DNA of 64,000 nucleotides from Pseudoalteromonas ulvae UL12 (lineage in GTDB: Bacteria; Pseudomonadota; Gammaproteobacteria; Enterobacterales; Alteromonadaceae), in NCBI RefSeq assembly GCF_014925405.1, contig NZ_AQHJ01000019.1:1-64000 (forward strand), read 5' to 3'. A program made the position numbers and the translations under genes. Under the pieces are notes generated by a model. The model saw only the letters and a program-made list of their open reading frames with translations, did not search any database and was not told the DNA's origin. Each line of letters starts with the position of its first letter. The first letter of the stretch is position 1. Shown piece by piece: positions 45,953 to 53,611 of the stretch.

Positions 45953-48319
45953 TTACTCTCCTTGAGAAATTTGCTTAATTAACTCAATAGGATCCCACCA
46001 ATCATTAAAACTCTGAACTGTCATCGGTTTAGCAATAAAATACCCTTGTGCAGTATCACAACCAAATGCAGACAATTTATTCAAGGTCGCTAAATCTTCA
46101 ACCCCTTCAGCGACAACCGACAACGACAGGTTATGCGCCAATTCAATGGTTGATTTCACAATCACTTCATCGTCTTCGTCATGATTGAGGTCTAAAACAA
46201 ATGATTTATCTATTTTAAGCTCATCCAATGGCATTTTTTTGAGCTGCGCCATTGAAGAAAACCCTGTGCCGAAATCATCTATCGATAACTTAATGCCCAT
46301 TTGATTTAACATACATAACGCACGCAATGCCTGTTCTGGCTCGGCCATGACTGCACTTTCGGTCACTTCGAGCTTTAAGGCATTGGGCTGTAACCCATAA
46401 CGTGTCATCAATTGCGCCACATATGCGGGCAGTTTTAAGTCGATTAAATCAACGGCGGAGATATTCACTGCCATCTGCACATCAATATCTTGCTTTAACC
46501 ATAATTTTTTTTGCTTTAATGCTGTGTCTATGGCCCATTCTGTCAATGCCCGTATATGGCCACTTTGCTCCGCTAATGGAATAAAATCATCGGGTTGAAT
46601 AAAGCCATGCTCTGGGTGATGCCAACGAACTAAACATTCAACACTGACGATTTTTTGCTGGATAAGGTCAAGCTTTGGTTGATAAAACAATTCCAATTGA
46701 TCATCGTTAATAGCGCTGCGTAACTCAGACATCAAGCTCAAACGTAACAAGGAATGTTTGTTTAATTGCGGATAGTACACCACATGATGAACATGTTTGC
46801 CTTTGCATGCATGCATCGCAATATCTGTGCACTGCAACAATTTACCCGATGTATCGCCGTGTTCAGGGTAAAGAGACACCCCAAAACTCGCGTCGATATC
46901 CAACGCCACATCATCAACACTAAATGACCATGTAAATAACTTTTCAAACTGCCCAATAACACTATCTAATTGATGAACATCGATATCAGGCAAAATTAGA
47001 CCAAATTCATCAGCAGCAAAATGTGCAATGAAAGCGTGTGGGTACACAAAGGTTTGCAGCCTTTTTGCCACAACTTTGAGTAACGCATCCCCAAAGGCAT
47101 GGCCTAACGTATCATTCACTTCTTTAAACCGATCAAGGTCTAGCTGCAACACAGCAAGGGTCAATCCTTGTTGTTGGTGCTCTGCAATAACTTTATTTAA
47201 GTGCGATACAAAATGGTTACGATTTGGAAGCTCAGTTAATTTATCAAAATACGCTAATTGGTTAATTTCCACTTCACGCTCTTCAATACTGTGCTGCATG
47301 GTATTAAGTGCCAACGATAATGAGTCAACCTCACGGGTTGATGACTCTGGCAACGAGTTGCTGTAATCGCCTTTTTGAATATTCTCCGCGATTTTCATTA
47401 AAGAAGTGAGAGGCTTAGTCACACTTTTAGAGACAAAAAATGCAGCTATAAACGCCAGTATCACAGAAAAAATAATCAGTACTGATAATTGCACAATCAA
47501 AGTGTTAAACGAAACAAATGCATGAGCCTTGTCTGTCGTTAACAACATGTAGAGCCTTTGATCTTTCACAAACCCCAGTTCAAATAGGCCTGCAACAAAC
47601 TTTTGCTCTGCCAAGTCAAATGACGCTACCTCATCATTAAAGCTCAAGCCGCTCTCAATTAAGTTTTGATAATTATCTTTCGCCATCGTAGAAGCTAAAT
47701 AATTTGCCTTTTGAGGCGCTAAAACCACACTGACGTTAAATCCTGCAAGCTCAACAATGCGCTCATTAACAAGGCTATCAATATTGATCCCCATCACCAT
47801 CCACGCATTAACGCCACTGGCACTTTCAACAAACTTTACTGGGGCTATTTTTGTCAGGTAGTAGTGATTTGCCAGCTCAATCAATCTGATCTGATGATCA
47901 CTGTAGTTAGATAAATCAAAATCAAAATCAGCATCTTGTGTAAATTCTGTCGTCCCTGCTATGATTTTTTGATCTTGGTTTAGCACCAGTGCAAAATCCG
48001 CTTTTAAGCGCCGTTTATGATTACTAAGTGCTGACTCTAAAGAAGCTGGATCATCAGCACCACTTGCTATTAACTGCTTAACTGAAAAATCTTTAACCAA
48101 TGTATTTAAAGATCGTAGTAAAACATCCGCATCAGCAACAAACTTAAACCGTACAACATTAGCCGACGTCGCCATGCGTTGCTCAAGTTGCTGTTGAGAG
48201 TGTTGATAGGTCTGTCCAAGCACTGTCGCCATCGCAACAGCAAGCACTGAGATCAGTAAAAATACAAACAGAGTTAATATTTTTACCTGTAAAGATTGGC
48301 TACGTTTATTCATAGGCAT
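45953..48319 (-). CDS. Membrane GGDEF-EAL protein with periplasmic sensor and HAMP
   Basis: The protein is about 788 residues, with an N-terminal helix (about 12-34), a periplasmic sensor (about 35-275), a second helix (about 278-300) and HAMP (LTSLMKIAENIQKGDY). The GGDEF domain has the active-site motif altered to AADEF, so cyclase activity is doubtful. In the EAL domain the EAL motif reads ECL, but NISAVDL, EVTESAVM, DDFGTGFSS and VAEGVED are kept, so phosphodiesterase activity is plausible. It overlaps the upstream cupredoxin gene by about 14 bases; the start codon is ambiguous between two nearby ATGs. Confidence 0.92.
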   Translation of the reverse strand: MPMNKRSQSLQVKILTLFVFLLISVLAVAMATVLGQTYQHSQQQLEQRMATSANVVRFKFVADADVLLRSLNTLVKDFSVKQLIASGADDPASLESALSNHKRRLKADFALVLNQDQKIIAGTTEFTQDADFDFDLSNYSDHQIRLIELANHYYLTKIAPVKFVESASGVNAWMVMGINIDSLVNERIVELAGFNVSVVLAPQKANYLASTMAKDNYQNLIESGLSFNDEVASFDLAEQKFVAGLFELGFVKDQRLYMLLTTDKAHAFVSFNTLIVQLSVLIIFSVILAFIAAFFVSKSVTKPLTSLMKIAENIQKGDYSNSLPESSTREVDSLSLALNTMQHSIEEREVEINQLAYFDKLTELPNRNHFVSHLNKVIAEHQQQGLTLAVLQLDLDRFKEVNDTLGHAFGDALLKVVAKRLQTFVYPHAFIAHFAADEFGLILPDIDVHQLDSVIGQFEKLFTWSFSVDDVALDIDASFGVSLYPEHGDTSGKLLQCTDIAMHACKGKHVHHVVYYPQLNKHSLLRLSLMSELRSAINDDQLELFYQPKLDLIQQKIVSVECLVRWHHPEHGFIQPDDFIPLAEQSGHIRALTEWAIDTALKQKKLWLKQDIDVQMAVNISAVDLIDLKLPAYVAQLMTRYGLQPNALKLEVTESAVMAEPEQALRALCMLNQMGIKLSIDDFGTGFSSMAQLKKMPLDELKIDKSFVLDLNHDEDDEVIVKSTIELAHNLSLSVVAEGVEDLATLNKLSAFGCDTAQGYFIAKPMTVQSFNDWWDPIELIKQISQGE

Positions 48320-48959
48320 CAAATTTGTCAGTCTGTCTATATTGGCGTAAGTCTGGCAGCAAAGGCTGCGTAATTGTGATTATTTGCTCTGTTTTTGAGT
48401 TATCAATAGTATAAGTGAGCGGCAGTTGCTTATTTTCAAATCTTGGATGCCATACCTTCAACTCAGTTGCGTTATTCGTTTGTTCAAGTGTGACTAAGCC
48501 ATTTTGGTCTGATGTAGCCAAAATATGACTTTGCACCACTAAAATATAACCCAGCATCCAGTCATGGATATTACAACCTAGCTCCACAACGCCAGATTTA
48601 TTGAACACTAACGGTTGATGATTCGACCCTTTATACAATTTTAATTCAAAAGGTTTCGCCGCAGAAAAGGAATACACATGGTGCTTGATTGAATCTGAAT
48701 TTGGAAACATCACATCGCTGTTCATAGGCACAGCTAACACATAAGGGTCAAACTGCTTATTTATCTGATCCATAATAAAAGGTTGTAACTTTGCAGGTTG
48801 AGATGCAATGAACTCCTCTTCACTTTGTTCAACCCAAATAACTGCATTTTCTAGTGGTTGTTTGTCTTGGTCTTGAACTTGTATAGACAAGGTTTTAGCG
48901 CCAGCCAGTAATGGAAATAAGCTCACAATCGTAATGGCAAATAAAACACTCTTGTACAT
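48306..48959 (-). CDS. Periplasmic cupredoxin-like protein
   Basis: The 217-residue exported protein has a signal peptide (about 1-21, ending LLAGAKT) and a cupredoxin-like core. SDSIKHHVYSFSAAKPFELK and VVELGCNIHDWMLGYILV present His, Cys, His and Met in the order expected for a type-1 copper site. It resembles proteins annotated as methylamine utilization protein. It is the first gene of an operon with a GGDEF-EAL protein and a porin, which hints at redox- or copper-linked signalling. Confidence 0.8.
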   Translation of the reverse strand: MYKSVLFAITIVSLFPLLAGAKTLSIQVQDQDKQPLENAVIWVEQSEEEFIASQPAKLQPFIMDQINKQFDPYVLAVPMNSDVMFPNSDSIKHHVYSFSAAKPFELKLYKGSNHQPLVFNKSGVVELGCNIHDWMLGYILVVQSHILATSDQNGLVTLEQTNNATELKVWHPRFENKQLPLTYTIDNSKTEQIITITQPLLPDLRQYRQTDKFDAYE

Positions 48960-49115
48960 AAGATTCCCTTAACTTAACCAAACAGCTAGTAGCAATTTTT
49001 CATCTAATAAACAATTAAATACAGCCTTAATTAATAGCCTAAAATGATTATTTAACAAGCCAAATTAATTGTCCTTGAACGTAGCAGACCTTCCTTTTTT
49101 AAATTTACTTTCACT

Positions 49116-49183
49116 CTGTGTTTCATATATTAAAAAAGGCCTGTTAGTAAGCTAACAGGCCTTTTTTAATATATGAAACACAG
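49116..49183. terminator. Perfect 68-bp palindrome with terminator core
   Basis: Two perfect 32-base arms (49116-49147 and 49152-49183) flank a TAAG loop. The inner part AAAAAAGGCCTGTTAG / CTAACAGGCCTTTTTT is a classic two-way terminator. The outer 16 bases (CTGTGTTTCATATATT) extend the stem well beyond need. It lies immediately after the stop of the periplasmic protein gene on the minus strand. Confidence 0.9.
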
Positions 49184-49193
49184 AAATCAACAG

Positions 49194-50921
49194 TTATAGG
49201 CTATTTGTTCGTAGTTCACTGCTGAACTCAATGCCCTTAGTGCTAAAGTCCGTATTAAAATAAAGCTGCATATTGGCTTCTTTTAGCATTTCCAATTCAG
49301 GCGGAATGGTTTCACCCGTTGTTTCTAAAAACTGGAATACAGGATTAAAGAATGCCTGATAATCAACAGCCAAATTACTAAATCCATTCGTATCGAGCGC
49401 TTGATTCGTTAATGAATCAGCCAATGTTTGAGCTTGCTGACCACGATACAACACTAAGTGTTCGCCCTTTACAGCTAATTCAAGCGACTGGCTCAACTGT
49501 AATGGTAAGTCGATGTATTGTTCCAATTTAATACTCGAACCATCTGCGGGTAATTTAACGTCCATCAAAGGTGGATAGAAACTTTTCACACTATTAAATA
49601 GCGCGACCGGATTAGCCGCAGAAATAGTCACGATACCATCGAGCTTATCAATATTTGGCTGGCCTTGTTGCTCACTTAAGGCAAAATCAAGTAATGACAA
49701 ACTGACACCTTTGACTCCTGTTGCCATACTGGTTGCCATCGTCAACATCATTGGGTTTGTTTGTTTGATCTGCTGCTGTGCCGAAACAAGTGGTTCGCAC
49801 TGATAAGTAGCCTCAGTAAAATCGGTCCATATCGACGTCACTGCAGGAGATAGTTTTGCAGCATCAATACCAAACGCAATACTGGCAATTTTGTTTTGTG
49901 CGCTAGTGGTAAAATCAGGTAAAAACCCACGCATGCTCGCAAGCGCTTTTAAAACAGTGCTATTGCTTTCGATTACCATTTTCGCGTTCAACTCAACACT
50001 TTCATTGGTGATAACCATTTTCTGTGTGCCGAACGCCGTACGTGGCCAGTGATTGGCAATATCTGCAAAATCATTTTGGCACGCCTCAGTACGCAGCTCT
50101 GCCATTTCAACGTCAATTTCATTGCCGCCTAGTTGGTTAAGCATTTGACTAAATTGATTATCATCTTTGCCTGTTAAACCATTAATAAGCGCGACATGGT
50201 TCACAAAACCAAGATATTTAGCATCAAACTGATGCTGAGTTGTCATGGTCTGCAAAGTATCTGTTTGCGCTAAAGACTGTACTGGCTTTTCAATCGCAAG
50301 TGCTTGTAATAAATCAGCCGGCTGGTTGAAGTTCGTATTCGCCGTAATCGTTGCCCAACCATTATTAACGGAAACAACTAACTCTAACTCAGCGTCATTT
50401 TCTGCTATAAGAGTATATTTAGTGACATCCACGCCTTTTAACTGCTCTTTTTTCGCAACCAAACCTGATTCTTGCTCAGCTTTTTCAAGCATTTTCCACA
50501 GAGCGTCAGGTTGAGCAATTTCATAGCGAAGCACCGGCAGCAGTCCAACCATATAAAACAAACCTTTCATTTGATCTGCTAAACCAAATGTCTCGACAAA
50601 CTGGTCAGGTGATGCGACAGCTTGTGCATATTGACGAGATAAACTAGCAATAAAGCGAGCTGCAGGTTCCTTCGACTGACCTAACTCGAGCTCTAACTCA
50701 GCAGATAAATCGTCAGGATAACTTGGTGAAAAATACGTTAAGTACTGTTTGACCGGAAAACGGGTCAACTGACCAGCAAAAAACAAAGTATCAGCAGGAA
50801 CATAAGCAAGCTCTGATACTTGCGGCACTTGTGCATGATTTGATGATGTTGAATCTTGTTGGTATAGGTAAGCCGTTACGCCTGCGGCAATAACAGCGGT
50901 TGCAATCAGGGCTTTTTTCAT
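49194..50921 (-). CDS. Periplasmic protein of unknown function (DUF3352-like)
   Basis: The 575-residue protein has a signal peptide or anchor (MKKALIATAVIAAGVTAYLY). The mature part begins VSELAYVPADTLFFAGQLTR, reminiscent of DUF3352 proteins where LPADT is the first phrase. It contains repeated YVPADT-like strands and a cysteine pair, but no catalytic motif that I can identify. GGAG nine bases before ATG 50921 supports that start over the ATG five codons earlier. It is monocistronic with the palindrome at its end. The function is unknown. Confidence 0.7.
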   Translation of the reverse strand: MKKALIATAVIAAGVTAYLYQQDSTSSNHAQVPQVSELAYVPADTLFFAGQLTRFPVKQYLTYFSPSYPDDLSAELELELGQSKEPAARFIASLSRQYAQAVASPDQFVETFGLADQMKGLFYMVGLLPVLRYEIAQPDALWKMLEKAEQESGLVAKKEQLKGVDVTKYTLIAENDAELELVVSVNNGWATITANTNFNQPADLLQALAIEKPVQSLAQTDTLQTMTTQHQFDAKYLGFVNHVALINGLTGKDDNQFSQMLNQLGGNEIDVEMAELRTEACQNDFADIANHWPRTAFGTQKMVITNESVELNAKMVIESNSTVLKALASMRGFLPDFTTSAQNKIASIAFGIDAAKLSPAVTSIWTDFTEATYQCEPLVSAQQQIKQTNPMMLTMATSMATGVKGVSLSLLDFALSEQQGQPNIDKLDGIVTISAANPVALFNSVKSFYPPLMDVKLPADGSSIKLEQYIDLPLQLSQSLELAVKGEHLVLYRGQQAQTLADSLTNQALDTNGFSNLAVDYQAFFNPVFQFLETTGETIPPELEMLKEANMQLYFNTDFSTKGIEFSSELRTNSL

Positions 50922-51110
50922 AGTGCCAAACTCCATTTTAAATGTGCTTGAACTATAAACAAATTTTGTTCGGATGTCCCACTATCTGATAAATTGTTAC
51001 ATAAAAGATGTCGCTACAATTAAGACAAACTATCCCTTTTTTTCCCAAACATCCACCTTAGTTTTACCAAAATAAGTTTCACTAAAATAAGGTTCAATAG
51101 AAAATGGCAT

Positions 51111-51135
51111 AAAAAAAGCCAGCAAGATGCTGGCT
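51111..51135 (-). terminator. Orphan leftward terminator
   Basis: AGCCAGCA / TGCTGGCT forms a perfect stem with an AGA loop, followed on the minus strand by seven T. No annotated leftward gene ends here. The next sequence to the right, up to the first Fur box, would be the only candidate transcript. Confidence 0.7.
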
Positions 51136-51153
51136 AAATTACTTAAGGGTCAT

Positions 51154-51240
51154 TCAGGGGTATATCTGCAAACTGAGTGAGTAAAACGTGAAGTCGACTC
51201 GCTTTGTTTGAGAGTACTTTACCGAGTGAGTGTTAAACAT
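51154..51240 (-). CDS. Possible 28-residue small ORF
   Basis: ATG at 51238-51240 opens a short frame, MFNTHSVKYSQTKR..., ending in a TGA about 20 bases before the orphan terminator. It has no strong ribosome binding site and no recognisable family, so it may be chance. It is divergent from the first Fur-box unit and is listed because the terminator predicts a leftward transcript across this stretch. Confidence 0.2.
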   Translation of the reverse strand: MFNTHSVKYSQTKRVDFTFYSLSLQIYP

Positions 51241-51285
51241 TTATGACGAACTAAACAGAGTTGTACTATTTTTCACTCAAAAGAT

Positions 51286-51342
51286 CTAAATGATAATTAT
51301 TATCAAAAAAGTATTGACCTCTGATTTAATCTAATTAATAAT
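51286..51342 (+). promoter_or_regulatory. Fur-box-like site and promoter of sRNA unit 1
   Basis: The 19-mer at 51286-51304 (core AATGATAATTATTATC) matches 15 of 19 positions of the Fur consensus. Ten bases further is TTGACC (51314-51319), a 17-base spacer and an AATAAT -10 (51337-51342). Units 2 and 3 have the same layout. Fur binding here would block the promoter under iron sufficiency. Confidence 0.75.
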
Positions 51343-51348
51343 CAATCT

Positions 51349-51553
51349 CATTAAAGCACGAGATGCTTCACTTATTTAAATCTCTTTCTCGACCCTGGAA
51401 GACGTTTCGCAGTACGTTAACTGCCTGGCGACTGTTACGAAGAATTCTAACGCCCCTGAACCATTCGTAACAGGAGTCGACCCATTTACTTGCTACATTG
51501 CTCATATCGGTGACGGTAGATATGAAACCAAAAAGCCCTAACGGGCTTTTTTT
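51349..51553 (+). ncRNA. RyhB-like small RNA, copy 1
   Basis: A transcript of about 205 bases is predicted from just after the -10 to the T-run of an intrinsic terminator (GCCC-TAAC-GGGC then seven T, 51535-51553). It contains ACATTGCTCA (51495-51504), identical to part of the E. coli RyhB core as I recall it, followed by a CATATC/GATATG hairpin. The 5' portion differs from copies 2 and 3, but blocks such as TTCTCGACCCT, GAAGACGT, CAGTACGTTAACTG and CGCCCCTGA are shared. Length fits the long RyhB of Vibrio. It probably silences iron-using proteins under iron limitation; targets are not determined. Confidence 0.7.
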
Positions 51554-51682
51554 ATGTCTAAAAAATGACTCTTCAACCAAGTAGAAGCTGAAAAGATACT
51601 GTCTCACCCAATTACCCAGTTTTGTTGGTATTAAAACAATTCACATTACTGCCTCAACCTTACCTAAAATAAAACCACAAAA

Positions 51683-51739
51683 AAAAATGAGAATTATTAT
51701 CAAAAAGGTATTGACCTGAATAAGTTTCTAATTGATAAT
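51683..51739 (+). promoter_or_regulatory. Fur-box-like site and promoter of sRNA unit 2
   Basis: AAAAATGAGAATTATTATC (51683-51701) matches 15 of 19 Fur consensus positions. TTGACC is at 51711-51716 with a 17-base spacer to GATAAT (51734-51739). Confidence 0.75.
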
Positions 51740-51745
51740 CAATCT

Positions 51746-51956
51746 CAACAAGACAGTTAACGACGTAACACAACTGACTAAACCAACTTCTCGACCCTAG
51801 AAGACGTCCAACAGTACGTTAACTGATTAGGCCACTGTAGCCTTTGTCTCTATCGCCCCTGAGCCATAAATTACGGTGGCCAACCTATTTACTTGCTACA
51901 TTGCTCATATCGGTGACGGTAGATATGAAACCAAAAAGCCCTAACGGGCTTTTTTT
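51746..51956 (+). ncRNA. RyhB-like small RNA, copy 2
   Basis: The predicted transcript is about 211 bases, ending in the same GCCC-TAAC-GGGC plus T-run terminator (T-run 51950-51956). ACATTGCTCA is at 51898-51907. Apart from the copy-1 differences upstream of position 51887 it shares all conserved blocks with copy 1, and it is identical to copy 3. No ORF of note is present. Confidence 0.72.
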
Positions 51957-52085
51957 ATGTCTAAAAAATGACTCTTCAACCAAGTAGAAGCTGAAAAGAT
52001 ACTGTCTCACCCAATTACCCAGTTTTGTTGGTATTAAAACAATTCACATTACTGCCTCAACCTTACCTAAAATAAAACCACAAAA

Positions 52086-52142
52086 AAAAATGAGAATTAT
52101 TATCAAAAAGGTATTGACCTGAATAAGTTTCTAATTGATAAT
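52086..52142 (+). promoter_or_regulatory. Fur-box-like site and promoter of sRNA unit 3
   Basis: This is an exact 403-base shift of unit 2: the Fur-like 19-mer at 52086-52104, TTGACC at 52114-52119 and GATAAT at 52137-52142. Confidence 0.75.
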
Positions 52143-52148
52143 CAATCT

Positions 52149-52359
52149 CAACAAGACAGTTAACGACGTAACACAACTGACTAAACCAACTTCTCGACCC
52201 TAGAAGACGTCCAACAGTACGTTAACTGATTAGGCCACTGTAGCCTTTGTCTCTATCGCCCCTGAGCCATAAATTACGGTGGCCAACCTATTTACTTGCT
52301 ACATTGCTCATATCGGTGACGGTAGATATGAAACCAAAAAGCCCTAACGGGCTTTTTTT
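52149..52359 (+). ncRNA. RyhB-like small RNA, copy 3
   Basis: The predicted transcript is identical to copy 2, with ACATTGCTCA at 52301-52310 and the terminator T-run at 52353-52359. An extra copy would raise dosage of the RNA. Sequence diverges from copy 2 immediately after the terminator, from position 52363. Confidence 0.72.
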
Positions 52360-52425
52360 ATGCCTATCAAATAATCACTTTTCATTTTTGTCTGTAGATA
52401 AAGATTTTTGAGTGGACGGGTTATT

Positions 52426-53163
52426 TTACAAATAAGTGATTGCTTTAAGTTCTGCCTGCCCTCTGTCGAGCCAAGCATTATGAAGGCTGCGTAATAATTG
52501 ATTGCACGCTCCTCCTTGAGTCGCAGGTCCATGCATAGTGGCAATTAAAGAGACTGGAAGTTGCGCTAATTGCTGAGTAACTTTACTCACACTGCCACCA
52601 TGGGCAATAAAACCACCTTGCTGCATAAATGTGAGCATCTCATCAGCTAATGGTTCTTCAACCACAGCTGGGTGGATGCCACCTAAACTACAATAATCAG
52701 AACTAAACAACCATTGCTGCTGTGTTTCATACCACAAATGGCCATCCCAATTATGGGGAAAATGAGGTGTGTTAATTAAACGAAGTTGATAAGCACCCAA
52801 ATTCAACGTTTGTTGATCATCAAGAATAAGAGGAGGTTGGTGCAACATCTCTTTCAACGAGATCGCTGCGACTTTATTACATACCACCTGACATTGCGGA
52901 TAAGCCTGCAGCAAAGCAGCGAGCGCACCACATTCATCCGCCTCAACATGAGAAAACAACACATAATCCAGTGTTTTACCGGCTAATATCTCTTTAAGCA
53001 ATGAAAGAGTCGCCGAAAATTGAGACGGCTTTCCAGTGTGGATCAAGGCTGTTTTTTGTGCGGCAATCACATAACAATTAAACGCGAAATGGGATGTCTC
53101 TGCGGTAGTAATTTGCCATAAATCTTGACGTAATTGAGTGCTGCGCTCCAAACATAATGCCAT
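52426..53163 (-). CDS. Metallo-beta-lactamase-fold protein, flavodiiron-like
   Basis: The 245-residue protein resembles the MBL domain of flavodiiron proteins: SHFAFNCYVIAAQKTALIHT, then VLFSHVEADECGALAALLQ and SSDYCSLGG. The diiron motif HxExDH reads H72-V-E74-A-D76-E77, with Glu replacing the last His. There is no flavodoxin domain. AGGAG six bases before ATG 53161-53163 sets the start. It lies downstream of the DUF4124 gene, overlapping its stop region. The catalytic activity is unproven. Confidence 0.85.
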   Translation of the reverse strand: MALCLERSTQLRQDLWQITTAETSHFAFNCYVIAAQKTALIHTGKPSQFSATLSLLKEILAGKTLDYVLFSHVEADECGALAALLQAYPQCQVVCNKVAAISLKEMLHQPPLILDDQQTLNLGAYQLRLINTPHFPHNWDGHLWYETQQQWLFSSDYCSLGGIHPAVVEEPLADEMLTFMQQGGFIAHGGSVSKVTQQLAQLPVSLIATMHGPATQGGACNQLLRSLHNAWLDRGQAELKAITYL

Positions 53164-53173
53164 CTGGCACTCC

Positions 53174-53557
53174 TTAACAACCAAGTTCTTTGAGCTTTTT
53201 CTTTAATTGCTCATTAAACAGCGTTTTAACACTATCAAATTCCGCTTGTTTATTTTGCGCCAACTGCGTCATTTTTTGTTGAATTGACTGGCATTGCTGA
53301 CTCACAGTTTCGGCCCCTGCAGGTGATTTAGTTGCTTGGCTCACATCGCTAAGCCCGAGTGATTCTGTTGAATTTGATTTAGAGACATTGGCCACTTTTA
53401 ATTCAACTTTCACCGCTTTGCTGTCGTGAGGACGATCAGAGAAATGCACTACGCCTTTCTCATCTGTCCATTTAAAAATATCACCGGCAGTTACTTGACC
53501 ACTTATCCCTAAACTTGCCATTAAAACACACATCACAACACCCGTTGCTCTGCTCAT
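53174..53557 (-). CDS. DUF4124 domain-containing periplasmic protein
   Basis: The 127-residue protein has a signal peptide (about 1-24) and the DUF4124 domain (GDIFKWTDEKGVVHFSDRPH), then a Ser/Lys-rich linker and a C-terminal helical coiled-coil region (QSIQQKMTQLAQNKQAEFDS) ending in Cys. Such proteins are exported and of unknown function. AAGGAA supports ATG 53555-53557. It follows the RbgA gene. Confidence 0.88.
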   Translation of the reverse strand: MSRATGVVMCVLMASLGISGQVTAGDIFKWTDEKGVVHFSDRPHDSKAVKVELKVANVSKSNSTESLGLSDVSQATKSPAGAETVSQQCQSIQQKMTQLAQNKQAEFDSVKTLFNEQLKKKLKELGC

Positions 53558-53611
53558 GTGCCGTTCCTTCATCATAATAAAAACGAATGCCAGCAGTGGC
53601 TGGCTAAACAT

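Larger units (their letters stand above)
51484..52362. repeat. Exact tandem duplication with 403-bp period
   Basis: By eye, 51484-51959 is identical to 51887-52362, giving about 2.2 copies of a 403-bp unit. Each full unit spans one terminator, one Fur-box promoter and one sRNA body. Unequal recombination between terminator-proximal sequences of two diverged sRNA genes would create it. Confidence 0.88.

Noticed and set aside
51368..51607. Minus-strand 79-codon frame across sRNA copy 1
   Set aside because: It crosses the sRNA body and terminator antisense, has no family resemblance and is broken in copies 2 and 3.
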